In this document: positions 8,178-15,363 of the stretch, in pieces
Layout of the letters: every line of letters starts with the position of its first letter
How positions within the stretch are numbered: position 1 is the stretch's first letter
Source of the DNA: a virus
IMG/VR virus record: IMGVR_UViG_3300008954_000005
Coordinates: 91,723 to 155,722 of that record
Direction: 5' to 3' (one strand)
DNA length: 64,000 nucleotides
Position numbers and translations under genes: made by a program
Notes under the pieces: model-generated
Seen by the model: the letters and a program-made list of their open reading frames with translations, nothing else
Databases searched by the model: none
Told to the model about the DNA's origin: nothing

Positions 8178-8726
8178 ATGAACCTGAGCGAGTACCAAAG
8201 GTTAGCAGCGAGAACCATCCCAGTAGAAGAAATAGATAGCCTTCTAACGAACTTTTGTTTAGGTCTTGCTGGGGAGGGTGGGGAGTTGATTGACCACGTT
8301 AAGAAAGCGGTCTTTCATAAGCACGCCCTTGATAAAGATTACTTGGCTAAAGAGCTTGGTGATCTCCTTTGGTACATCGCCGGGATTTCGAGCATATTAA
8401 AACTCGACCTGTCGGACATAGGTGATATAAATATAGACAAGCTGAAGCGCCGTTATCCGAACGGCTTCACAACCCATCACAGTGTTCACCGGGAGGAAGA
8501 ATTGGACATAAATGACATGATCAAGAAGCGGCAAGTAGCCTTACTAGAAATCATCGGATCAGTGAATACCACTGTCACCGAGGGTGATGCCGTCGTTGGG
8601 GCCTTCCTCGACATAGACCAAGGCTACGTTGAGCTAGAAGATGGCTCTGGCTACCGAATGTCTATGGGACCAGTAACCAAGTCTGAGATGCGTTCCGTGA
8701 AGAAACGCCTAAACCTAGAAGAGTAA
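8178..8726 (+). CDS. MazG-like nucleotide pyrophosphohydrolase
   Basis: The first 85 residues form a MazG-type helical domain. The metal-binding pairs are E33-x2-E36 (GEGGELIDHVKK) and E59-x2-D62 (KELGDLLWYI). Such enzymes hydrolyse NTPs or dNTPs to the monophosphate; phage versions may adjust nucleotide pools or host (p)ppGpp signalling. Residues 110-182 form an unrelated acidic extension with a small beta-rich part (AVVGAFLDIDQGYVELEDGSGYRM). It starts 3 nt after the previous stop. Confidence 0.85.
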   Translation: MNLSEYQRLAARTIPVEEIDSLLTNFCLGLAGEGGELIDHVKKAVFHKHALDKDYLAKELGDLLWYIAGISSILKLDLSDIGDINIDKLKRRYPNGFTTHHSVHREEELDINDMIKKRQVALLEIIGSVNTTVTEGDAVVGAFLDIDQGYVELEDGSGYRMSMGPVTKSEMRSVKKRLNLEE

Positions 8727-8730
8727 TATT

Positions 8731-8976
8731 ATGGAAAAATACAGCGACGCCTCCCAACTTGTCGCAACACTTCTGAAGATGAAGCTCTGCGATTCTGAAG
8801 AGGCTGCGATGGAAAAAATAGCTTCCGGGAGAGCCCCCCAAATGATTAAGGACTTCAAGATGAAGCTGCTTAACGACATGGTCAGTCTGTACAGAGACCA
8901 GCTTGGGGATGACGGTATGGACCCAGAACTTATCGAAGAATTTGAAAAAATGAGAAAAGAACTAGAGGAGACCTGA
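8731..8976 (+). CDS. Hypothetical small helical protein before recA-like gene
   Basis: The 81-residue product is predicted mostly helical and acidic and contains no known motif. Its stop (TGA) shares one base with the ATG of the RecA-like gene, so the two are probably translated together. This placement makes a partner or loader role worth considering, but it is only inference. Confidence 0.6.
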   Translation: MEKYSDASQLVATLLKMKLCDSEEAAMEKIASGRAPQMIKDFKMKLLNDMVSLYRDQLGDDGMDPELIEEFEKMRKELEET

Positions 8977-10058
8977 TGGCCAAAAAAGATCTAAGCCACC
9001 TCATTAAATCGGTACAAAAGCGTCTCGGTGGAGCCGCGACAGTTACCCCCATTACAGAGGTAGAGACCCCGTTTGATACGAGGCTCCCTACCGGAATATT
9101 ATCGCTTGATATCGCGTTAAAAGGCGGGTTGCCCGGTGGCTCAATGATCCAACTTTTCGGGCCAGACGGCGTAGGTAAAGACTACCTTTCGAACCGAGTG
9201 ATTGCTGAGGTACAGCGGACACACGGAGACGCAGCTAACATTGCCTGGATGAGCTTCGGATACAAACCGGACCCAGGGTTCATGGAACTGGCTGGTATTG
9301 ATCTAGATTGCGGAAACCTACTCTTTGTCGATCTCGCTACCACCGACTCCGATGCACCAGCAGAGACAATGCTGGACGCCATGCTAGAGATGGTTAAATC
9401 CCAGGAGTTCCACTTGTTGATCATCAACGAACTCGGCTCCGGAGAAACGCGACACAATCTAGTTAAAGGCCTGGGCGAAGACGCAAAAATCGCTACGTGG
9501 GCTTCTTTACTTAGTTCCTTCTGTCAGAAGTTCTACTCTGCCATGCGCGTTCCTGGCGAGGACGGCAAGCCCAACCAGACTTGTGTAGTCATGATTAACC
9601 CGGTTCGGGCAAACATGAACGCGCACAGCGCGAAGTACGTTCCTTACACCCAGCCTGGGGGATACGCCCTCAAGCACGCAAAAGCTGTAGATATTCACTT
9701 GAAGCCGGGTCAGACCCTAAAGAAGGGAACGACAAAAATCGGAAAAGAGATCAAGTGGAAAATCTCAAAAGGCAAGCACGGGATTAGCGAGGGTGCTGAG
9801 GGGAGCTATAGCTTCATCTTCAACCAAGGCGTAGATTTAGTTCAAGACCTAGCGCGTGCAGCAAAGGCACACGGTGTGGTTAGGAATAGCGGTCCTGTTT
9901 ACTATATCCTCGATTACGAGGATAAAATCAAAGGTGGCCTGGATGGGGTAGTCTCAATGTTGAGATCGTCCCCAGAACTAGCCGCTGAAGTCCGAGCCGC
10001 AGTGCTGGGTAAAACACCCAATGAAGAGGAGCCTTCTGATGATGAAGTACTTACCTGA
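8976..10058 (+). CDS. RecA-like recombinase with unusual ATPase motifs
   Basis: The 360-residue protein follows RecA order: a short N-terminal helix region, a P-loop strand (LFGPDGVGKD, residues 60-69), LAGIDLDCGNLLF matching RecA LGVDIDNLL, a Walker B-like strand (LLIINELGS), then MINPVR and GGYALKHAKAVD matching RecA FINQIR and GGNALKFYASVR, and a C-terminal SKGKHG loop. It should promote strand pairing in recombination-dependent replication or repair. Key ATPase residues differ by eye: the P-loop Thr is Asp (D69), the Walker B Asp is Asn (N152), the catalytic Glu of RecA (E96) aligns with Gly, and the sensor Gln (Q194) with Pro. Mutations this widespread suggest altered or absent ATP hydrolysis. 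Confidence 0.88.
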   Translation: MAKKDLSHLIKSVQKRLGGAATVTPITEVETPFDTRLPTGILSLDIALKGGLPGGSMIQLFGPDGVGKDYLSNRVIAEVQRTHGDAANIAWMSFGYKPDPGFMELAGIDLDCGNLLFVDLATTDSDAPAETMLDAMLEMVKSQEFHLLIINELGSGETRHNLVKGLGEDAKIATWASLLSSFCQKFYSAMRVPGEDGKPNQTCVVMINPVRANMNAHSAKYVPYTQPGGYALKHAKAVDIHLKPGQTLKKGTTKIGKEIKWKISKGKHGISEGAEGSYSFIFNQGVDLVQDLARAAKAHGVVRNSGPVYYILDYEDKIKGGLDGVVSMLRSSPELAAEVRAAVLGKTPNEEEPSDDEVLT

Positions 10059-10317
10059 ACCAGCTATTTTCATAGTGTTAATCTCATTCCTCGTCGTCTC
10101 TACCGGTTGGTACCTGTTCTGGATCCAACCAAACGATGCGAAGTTAGCGAAAATACACGCCTGTATGGGCGAAAAATACGCCGACCTACAACAAGCCGAT
10201 GGCGATCTCTGGCGAGTTTACGCTCGCTCTGGAACACTCTCGGCTAGTGCGGCAGGTAATGAGCTAGACCACGCTATTTACACCTCGTGTGTGAGACAGC
10301 TAAATACCGGTAACTAG
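10039..10317 (+). CDS. Small single-pass membrane protein
   Basis: From ATG 10039 (GAGGAG 7 nt upstream) the protein is 92 residues. One hydrophobic segment (AIFIVLISFLVVSTGWYLFWI, about residues 9-29) is followed by a hydrophilic helical domain with two Cys. The short N-terminus with KY suggests a membrane anchor with the C-terminal part outside, though topology is uncertain. It overlaps the RecA-like gene by 20 nt. A role in lysis inhibition, exclusion or membrane attachment cannot be told apart. Confidence 0.6.
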   Translation: MMKYLPEPAIFIVLISFLVVSTGWYLFWIQPNDAKLAKIHACMGEKYADLQQADGDLWRVYARSGTLSASAAGNELDHAIYTSCVRQLNTGN

Positions 10318-10318
10318 C

Positions 10319-11086
10319 ATGGCAAGACTCTGTATTCGGATAGGGCCAAAAGCACAACCGCACTATGTAGATGGGTTCCCCTTCCTTCCTGGGCTGTACT
10401 TTCACAAGCCGCCCAAGAAGGCAAAGGGGGGCACAGAGTATTCCATCACGCATATAAAGAGCGGTCTTGCGGTCCTCCCGAATATAGATGAGCGTCACCT
10501 AGAGCTATGCCGAATGATTCTAGGGCGCGTAGACTGGGACAAGGGCGCGGAACAGATTTACAACGACACAACATATGACATCGTAATAAAGGAGGCATTA
10601 GCTGTGACCACAAACCGCGATGCTAGTAAAAAACAAGAGAAGCGCATCGCGAAAGAACTTGAAGGAAAAACTCAAGCAGGCTCCGGGTCAGTTTGGGGGT
10701 TCAGACGGGATGTGGTGACACCAGAGCTTCTGGTGGAAGCGAAGACAACAACAACGGGGAAATACGCCCTAAGCTTAAAAGACCTAAAGCACTTGAAATT
10801 TCAAGCATATTCAGAAGGTAAAATACCTGCGTACATAATAGAGTTTGCGAGGAAAGGTGAGGTAGCCATAGTCCCATTTCAGGATCTAGGAGAAGATTTC
10901 CTAGAAGAGCTTTCTTCTACTAGGGATATCCCAAGCAAAAAGAAATCTTCAAAGATATTAACTATTTCTCTAGAGATGGCCGCAGACGTTTTCAATGACG
11001 TAGGCGTGCGATTTACCGTTGAGTCGGATGAGTATCTACTGATGAGCTACGAGAATTTCCTCACCTTTGCGAAAAGAGGTATATGA
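10319..11086 (+). CDS. PD-(D/E)XK nuclease, Holliday-junction-resolvase-like
   Basis: The 255-residue protein has an unassigned N-terminal domain (1-95) and a nuclease core from about 103. The core has E107 in KKQEKRIAKEL, D131 in VWGFRRDVV, and E140-A-K142, the E...D...ExK signature of Hjc/Hjr-type resolvases and related phage nucleases. TQAGSGSVWG before the Asp is a typical loop of that group. It probably resolves branched recombination intermediates or cuts branched DNA. It sits between the RecA-like gene and a Cas4-like nuclease, consistent with recombination-dependent replication. Confidence 0.75.
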   Translation: MARLCIRIGPKAQPHYVDGFPFLPGLYFHKPPKKAKGGTEYSITHIKSGLAVLPNIDERHLELCRMILGRVDWDKGAEQIYNDTTYDIVIKEALAVTTNRDASKKQEKRIAKELEGKTQAGSGSVWGFRRDVVTPELLVEAKTTTTGKYALSLKDLKHLKFQAYSEGKIPAYIIEFARKGEVAIVPFQDLGEDFLEELSSTRDIPSKKKSSKILTISLEMAADVFNDVGVRFTVESDEYLLMSYENFLTFAKRGI

Positions 11087-11087
11087 A

Positions 11088-11801
11088 ATGGCAAAGAAAA
11101 AAGGATTTAGGATTCCAGCACGCTGCCTAAACGAAAAGAAGATAAAAGAGGACGGAGAGTTCTCAGTATTAAAAGAAATAGAGCGTATTGACTTCGAATC
11201 AAACCTAGAGCCTTGGTCTAGAAGAACCGGTGGGTATCACCCATCCTCTCTTACGCCAACGGCCTGTAAACGTGCTCTTTGGTACGACCGGACAGGGCAA
11301 GAGCCCGAAAGCCGAATCCCATCAGATCTCCGTATGCTGTTTGACATGGGGCACGCGCTTCACGACATGATCCAAGAGAAGCTTGAGAAGGAGTTCGACG
11401 GATTCAACGCCGAGATCCCAATCAGTAACGAAGACCTCCACATCGTGGGCCACTGCGACGGAATATTCCGTGATAGGGACTGGCTACTTGAGATCAAAAC
11501 AGTGGGCGAGAGTGTGTTTAAATCACTTGTTCGGCCCAAGAAAGAGCATATCTACCAAGTACACTGTTACATGTTCTGCGAGGACGTCCCAAGGACTCAG
11601 CTACTTTACGTGGCTAGGGCGACGGGACAGATGCGACTCTTCAAGATTGAGTTCGACAACGACATCTTCCAGGAAATTGTGAGCATAATAAAGACAGTTG
11701 AAGAATTTGTAGAGGCTGGAGAAGCCCCTCCAAAGGAACCAAACAAATGGGTATGTAGAACATGTAAGTTTCAGCATGTCTGCCAGCCCTTCAGCGAGTA
11801 G
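11088..11801 (+). CDS. Cas4/RecB-like PD-(D/E)XK nuclease with Fe-S cysteines
   Basis: The start at 11088 has AGAGGT upstream and lies just after the previous stop. The 237-residue product has the full Cas4/AddB-type set: C60, H92 (HALHD), D124 (GHCDG), E135-I-K137, Q157-x3-Y161, and three further Cys (C223, C226, C232) that with C60 would hold a 4Fe-4S cluster. It probably acts as a 5'-3' DNA exonuclease that makes ssDNA for the RecA-like protein. No cas1/cas2 genes or repeats are nearby, so a CRISPR role is not supported. Confidence 0.88.
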   Translation: MAKKKGFRIPARCLNEKKIKEDGEFSVLKEIERIDFESNLEPWSRRTGGYHPSSLTPTACKRALWYDRTGQEPESRIPSDLRMLFDMGHALHDMIQEKLEKEFDGFNAEIPISNEDLHIVGHCDGIFRDRDWLLEIKTVGESVFKSLVRPKKEHIYQVHCYMFCEDVPRTQLLYVARATGQMRLFKIEFDNDIFQEIVSIIKTVEEFVEAGEAPPKEPNKWVCRTCKFQHVCQPFSE

Positions 11802-11810
11802 GAGGTGCCT

Positions 11811-12356
11811 ATGGCTGAGAAGGATTTATTCCTTGAATTACGTGAAACACTAGAAAAAGATCTGCGTGCCACGGGTTTTGCTCCTGATCGGGAGCCACCC
11901 AGTGAAGAACCTAGACTACCTGCTGGGTTGAAGGACTTACCGAACGAAGACCTCAAAGAACTCTACGATGATTTCTTGGCGTTCTTTGAGTATCTTTCTG
12001 ATCAAGTTGCTAAAGCCAGTAGCTACATGTCCGTCAGTAAAGCGAGACTTGAGGCGGTAACCGCGACGGCAACTCTTGCATCTGCCAAAGATAAAAAGTT
12101 AACCAACGCAGACCTCCGAAAGGCGTACGTCGTAACTGCCTGTTTAGGGGCAAAGCGGGACTACGTTTACTTCAAGGCAAAGGTAGATGTCCACGATGCT
12201 AGGCTAAGAAAGATAAGCAAAAGCATGGACAGAATCGGAAGAGAGCTATGGTTTAGAACACAAGATGAGCCCGAGCGTAACTCTGAGTTTTCCTTGAGTA
12301 AATCAAAGCCAGCAAAGAAATTTGCCGGGGGTTATAAGCCGGTGTCTCGTGAATAA
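11811..12356 (+). CDS. Hypothetical helical protein between recombination nucleases
   Basis: ATG 11811 follows GGAGGT and gives 181 residues. The body is a long amphipathic helix set (ELYDDFLAFFEYLSDQVAKA through KISKSMDRIGREL), likely coiled-coil. The N-terminus is Pro/Glu-rich and the tail is Lys/Ser-rich. Proteins of this kind beside Cas4-like and resolvase genes occur in other phages and may be recombination or DNA-end accessory factors, but no activity is known to me. Confidence 0.6.
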   Translation: MAEKDLFLELRETLEKDLRATGFAPDREPPSEEPRLPAGLKDLPNEDLKELYDDFLAFFEYLSDQVAKASSYMSVSKARLEAVTATATLASAKDKKLTNADLRKAYVVTACLGAKRDYVYFKAKVDVHDARLRKISKSMDRIGRELWFRTQDEPERNSEFSLSKSKPAKKFAGGYKPVSRE

Positions 12357-12783
12357 AAATAAGACGGTGTTCACTGCAGAGTTGACGTTGCTACCACCGT
12401 CAGTTAACAATATGTATATCTATACTGCTCGTGGGCCTAGGCCGTCTAGCAAGATGAAACAGTTTAAAGCGAAAGCGTCTATGGAGATAGCCCAACAACT
12501 GTCCTTTGACGGGAGCCCTCTAAACGGAGACAAGCCCCATCGACTAAGTATTTACTACTACCTACCAGCCTTGTTCAACAAGGGGTGGCCAACAAAGGCC
12601 AAGACCCGATTCAAGCGGCGGGACGTATCAAACTTAGTAAAGGTGTTAGAGGACGTACTGGCCGACTGTTTAGGTATCGACGATTCTTGTTTCACGGAGG
12701 AGTTTATTCAGAAATTAGACGGACCCGCCCATGACTTCGTGGGCATCAAAATAAAAATAGAAGAGCTTAGCGATGAATCCTAA
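12349..12783 (+). CDS. RusA-like Holliday junction resolvase
   Basis: GTG 12349 overlaps the previous stop and gives 144 residues, normal for RusA. The diagnostic segment is RRDVSNLVKVLEDVL (D92, N95, K98, D102) followed by the paired D111-D112 in GIDDSCF. RusA dimers cut four-way junctions symmetrically. The N-terminal LPPSVNNMY strand also fits. One RusA Asp (the second in DxD) is Ser here, a substitution I believe is common in phage members. This is the second resolvase-like gene in the operon. Confidence 0.88.
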   Translation: MNKNKTVFTAELTLLPPSVNNMYIYTARGPRPSSKMKQFKAKASMEIAQQLSFDGSPLNGDKPHRLSIYYYLPALFNKGWPTKAKTRFKRRDVSNLVKVLEDVLADCLGIDDSCFTEEFIQKLDGPAHDFVGIKIKIEELSDES

Positions 12784-13057
12784 AACAGGTAAGGAGGAAC
12801 TAAGGCACATAGTCCTAGAACAAACAGGAGTCCGTGTGTCTCCATCAACAAAGCTAGAAGACCTACACAGTTTTCTGCAATTCAACCTAGAGGAAATACC
12901 AGAAACGCCTATCAATCAAATGAGAAATAGTCTTATAGCTTTTATTGAAAACAACCGTAGCAGGCTTTCCCTCCCATGTAATGGTAACTGCTACGAGCAT
13001 CATGATGGGGTTGTATTATTCTGCTATAAACAACTCCTGGAGGAAGAAAATGGGTAA
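12773..13057 (+). CDS. Hypothetical small protein with Cys/His cluster
   Basis: The 94-residue product has a helical N-terminus and a C-terminal C69-x3-C73, H76-H77, C84 cluster that could bind one zinc. It overlaps the RusA-like gene by 11 nt and the AT-hook gene by 8 nt, so it belongs to the same transcript. Function unknown. Confidence 0.6.
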   Translation: MNPKTGKEELRHIVLEQTGVRVSPSTKLEDLHSFLQFNLEEIPETPINQMRNSLIAFIENNRSRLSLPCNGNCYEHHDGVVLFCYKQLLEEENG

Positions 13058-13841
13058 AGTAACAAAGAAAATGTTGACCCCGCTCGACCGAGCGGAAATT
13101 AGAAAAATCGTAATCGTGGGAATGGGGATGGAACCCCTTGAAGCGTACACCAAGAAAGAGGGCGAAACGATCTCTTGGATTCAAGAGCGTGCTGAAGACT
13201 TTGCGTCTCTGGACCTAGAGACCATTGGCGCGGAACAGTTCCGACCAAATGTCGTAGCGTACCTACAGCAGTTGCAGCAATTCATTCTTGGTAACTCCAA
13301 GGCTCCCACCTTCCCTACTGGCGGGGCCACGGAAGAGGCAGTGGAAGCTGAAGAAGGCACTGCTGTCACTGTTGAACCTCCTAAGAAGAGGAAGCGTGGA
13401 CGTCCCCGCAAAAACCCGGTAGTAGAAACTGCTGCTACTGAAGAAACTGTCGAAGCTGCCCCTGCTAAGCGAAAGCGCGGTAGGCCACGCAAGACCACTA
13501 CAGACGCCAAAGCTGCTACTAAGACGGCTACCAAGAAGCAGGAAACCACCGCCAAGAAAAAGAAGGGCGGCTTCCGAGTAAAGAAGACTGCTGCTGAAGC
13601 TGTTGAGGTGGTGAAGGAAGAAATTCCAACCACTACGCCTGAGGTCACCCTTAGTGTGGGTACCGACCTTAATTCCTTCCTGACGGGGATTGATAGCCTC
13701 CGTGGGGAGGTTCAGGCGATGCGTGCTGAGCAAGCGGCGATGTACGCTGATTTGCATGACGCTTTGGTATACATCCTTAATACGGCGATCATTGAAGACG
13801 ATGATGACCTTATTAAGGACTTGTCACAACTAAAGAAGTAG
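13050..13841 (+). CDS. AT-hook DNA-binding protein
   Basis: ATG 13050 follows GGAGG and gives 263 residues. Residues 1-90 form a folded helical domain. The middle is a low-complexity Ala/Thr/Glu/Lys region with two identical AT-hook cores, KRKRGRPRK at 113-121 and 140-148, which bind the minor groove of AT-rich DNA. A further Lys-rich stretch follows, then a C-terminal helical segment (LNSFLTGIDSLRGEV to the end) that could oligomerise. It is probably a nucleoid-type protein that compacts phage DNA or regulates transcription. It is the last gene before the terminator and uses CGT/CGC-rich codons suggestive of good expression. Longer frames upstream (12945) overlap the prior gene and are rejected. 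Confidence 0.8.
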   Translation: MGKVTKKMLTPLDRAEIRKIVIVGMGMEPLEAYTKKEGETISWIQERAEDFASLDLETIGAEQFRPNVVAYLQQLQQFILGNSKAPTFPTGGATEEAVEAEEGTAVTVEPPKKRKRGRPRKNPVVETAATEETVEAAPAKRKRGRPRKTTTDAKAATKTATKKQETTAKKKKGGFRVKKTAAEAVEVVKEEIPTTTPEVTLSVGTDLNSFLTGIDSLRGEVQAMRAEQAAMYADLHDALVYILNTAIIEDDDDLIKDLSQLKK

Positions 13842-13843
13842 TT

Positions 13844-13869
13844 CTAGGCCCTACCTGATCAGGGCTTAG
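13844..13869 (+). terminator. First hairpin after the early operon
   Basis: A 9-bp stem (13844-13852 with 13861-13869, one G-U pair) with an 8-nt loop starts 3 nt after the AT-hook gene. It has no T-run and probably acts with the stronger hairpin just downstream, or stabilises the mRNA end. Confidence 0.5.
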
Positions 13870-13873
13870 GTTG

Positions 13874-13913
13874 AAGGGGGGATCACCATCACGGTGGTCC
13901 CCCCTTCTTTTTT
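13874..13913 (+). terminator. Strong intrinsic terminator of the rightward operon
   Basis: AAGGGGGGATCACC (13874-13887) pairs with GGTGGTCCCCCCTT (13893-13906), with one wobble and a 5-nt loop, followed by TCTTTTTTT. It ends the rightward early transcript. The last bases overlap the stop of the convergent vWA gene, so it may also limit leftward read-through. Confidence 0.9.
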
Positions 13914-14907
13914 AGCTACTACCAGTATCGGCACCCGCGTCCAGTCCAGTATCCGGCTCATCAATCACATACCCAATCTCAACCAAAGAATTACTCGGGG
14001 GTATCACCGTAAACAAAACTTTGTTCTCTACCGCGTCATACGTCCAGTCTGAGTTCAATGCGCTATCGATAAATACACGAACAGTGTCCACTATTGGGGT
14101 ATGCGAAAGAGGCCATTCGCTGTGAGGCTCTACTTGTACGCCAGCATCAACAGACCCCTGTGACCAATCCTCTGAGCAAATATCCAAAACAACGCCAACG
14201 AAATGGTTCGTCACGTCAATATACTTGTCACCCGCATGCATCGCAGAGCTATTGCACATAGACTCGGCGGGGTCGAGGTTCACGATGCTGGCGGCAAACG
14301 GAGAGATAGACGTCGTTTGATACCAATAGATGAAGTCTTGGGCCGTCGCCATAGTTACGCTCTGGTCATCTTCGTCAGACACAAACACAACTAGAAGCGC
14401 CGCATCATCTCGCATCCATGTGAGCGAGTATGGATTTGACATTACATAGTGGTACACAGCGTCAAGCCCAGCCTCAAGGTGCCCACTAGCCATATTATTC
14501 AGCATGTCTGTCGCATCCTGAACAGTGTCTCCAGGCACCAGAGGGAACTGGTTCTCAATAGAGGCAGCAGTCGGGTCCGCTGGAATTATTGCAAGACGCC
14601 ATCCAGACGGTGGTAAGGCGTTCATCATGGCCCCTATACCCGCGAGTAGATTGGGCTCATCATTCTGCATGGATCCAGACTGGTCAACCACCCACAGGAT
14701 GTCTACGCCGTCAACCGACCCAGGCTGGGTAAAGGAATCTACCCATACATTCCCCCCTGGAACCTCCTCTTCAATATAGACGGGCACCTCCACGGGCACC
14801 TCGACTATATTTTCGTAGGTTAAGTAGTGGTCAGATCCACATCCGATCTGACTCGGTATTAATAGGCCGGTCGCTGTAAGCAATGTAGTAATAACCTGTC
14901 TTCCCAT
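13912..14907 (-). CDS. Secreted von Willebrand factor A-domain protein, probable lipoprotein
   Basis: The 331-residue product starts with a signal-like stretch (ITTLLTATGLLIPSQIGC); C23 after I-G is a plausible lipidation site, although Gln at -3 is atypical. A vWA domain follows with the MIDAS motif DQSGSM in VDILWVVDQSGSM (near residue 72) and a second acidic strand VVFVSDEDDQS. The C-terminus ends in a DTGLDAGADTGSS repeat-like linker seen in surface proteins of some Gram-negative bacteria. It probably sits on the host outer membrane or is exported, binding a metal-dependent partner. It has no Shine-Dalgarno site. It could be a superinfection-exclusion or host-surface-modifying factor, but that is inference. 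Confidence 0.82.
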   Translation of the reverse strand: MGRQVITTLLTATGLLIPSQIGCGSDHYLTYENIVEVPVEVPVYIEEEVPGGNVWVDSFTQPGSVDGVDILWVVDQSGSMQNDEPNLLAGIGAMMNALPPSGWRLAIIPADPTAASIENQFPLVPGDTVQDATDMLNNMASGHLEAGLDAVYHYVMSNPYSLTWMRDDAALLVVFVSDEDDQSVTMATAQDFIYWYQTTSISPFAASIVNLDPAESMCNSSAMHAGDKYIDVTNHFVGVVLDICSEDWSQGSVDAGVQVEPHSEWPLSHTPIVDTVRVFIDSALNSDWTYDAVENKVLFTVIPPSNSLVEIGYVIDEPDTGLDAGADTGSS

Positions 14908-14913
14908 ATTTAG

Positions 14914-14919
14914 ATTATA
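14914..14919 (-). promoter_or_regulatory. Consensus -10 box for the vWA gene (possible leaderless mRNA)
   Basis: On the minus strand TATAAT ends 6 nt before the ATG at 14907, so the expected start site coincides with the start codon. The -35 match 17 nt upstream (TCTTCA) is weak. No Shine-Dalgarno sequence is present, consistent with a leaderless message read by host sigma-70. Confidence 0.5.
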
Positions 14920-15047
14920 TGGAACGCGCTAATACTTGAAGAAGACCATTCCGATAATAATTTTTATTATTTAATAATTACAGCGTAATAAAATACCCAT
15001 TATCACTACGTAATAAATGCCCAAAAAGTGCAAAAATAGGGGTGTTT

Positions 15048-15057
15048 TTAGGGATAA
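15048..15057 (+). promoter_or_regulatory. Candidate late promoter element (TTAGGGATAA)
   Basis: TTAGGGATAA lies 68 nt before the start of the 59-aa gene. A close copy (TTAGGGCATAA) lies before the 280-aa gene at the right, and a weaker one (TTGGGATATATGATAA) before the 218-aa gene. The surrounding 14950-15015 is AT-rich and holds two GTAATAAA repeats about 27 nt apart. Confidence 0.35.
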
Positions 15058-15125
15058 GAATAGTGAAGGGAAGCAATAGGTGTTTCTCTCGTAAAACCCT
15101 TTTTGTCCTTTAGGAGGAATGTCTC

Positions 15126-15305
15126 GTGGGTAATACTTTTCGAATCATTGGTCAGGTGTTTTTGACCGTCGTCGCAGTCGACGTAGCTATCAAGGCCTAT
15201 CGCGGTCTGGCTAGCGTCGGTACCGATGCTGCCAACATCATCGAGGCGAAGTATCGCAATCGTGCGAACCGTGCTCTCGAAGCTGTTGGTGCGGACCCCC
15301 GGTAG
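15126..15305 (+). CDS. Small membrane-associated protein, 59 aa
   Basis: A GTG start with perfect AGGAGG (15112-15117) 8 nt upstream opens a 59-residue frame. The N-terminal half has a hydrophobic segment (QVFLTVVAVDVAI, interrupted by Asp) followed by an amphipathic Arg/Ala/Glu-rich helix (IIEAKYRNRANRALEAVG). The layout matches the start of the next gene's product, where a hydrophobic stretch also precedes an Arg-rich helix. Codon choice (CGT, GTC, GAC) suggests strong expression. Holin, membrane-anchor or small virion roles are all possible. An ATG at 15119 closer to the ribosome site closes after four codons. Confidence 0.6.
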   Translation: MGNTFRIIGQVFLTVVAVDVAIKAYRGLASVGTDAANIIEAKYRNRANRALEAVGADPR

Positions 15306-15332
15306 TCGTTGAATTCTCAACGGCTTTTCTTT
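15304..15332 (+). terminator. Hairpin with T-rich tail between the two small genes
   Basis: AGTCGTTGA and TCAACGGCT form a 9-bp stem (one wobble) around ATTC, followed by TTTCTTT. It overlaps the stop of the 59-aa gene. It may be a partial terminator giving more of the first gene's message than the second. Confidence 0.5.
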
Positions 15333-15363
15333 CAACGCAACTCAACCCATTAAGGAGGGAAAT

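Noticed and set aside
11088-11801. Cas4-like gene as a sign of a phage CRISPR system
   Set aside because: No cas1, cas2, effector or repeat array is present. Cas4-like exonucleases are common in phage recombination modules.
13181-13757. Two long antisense open frames across the AT-hook gene
   Set aside because: They mirror the biased Lys/Ala/Thr codons of the plus-strand gene, which has a proper ribosome site and AT-hooks. The antisense products are low-complexity and Ser/Phe-rich.
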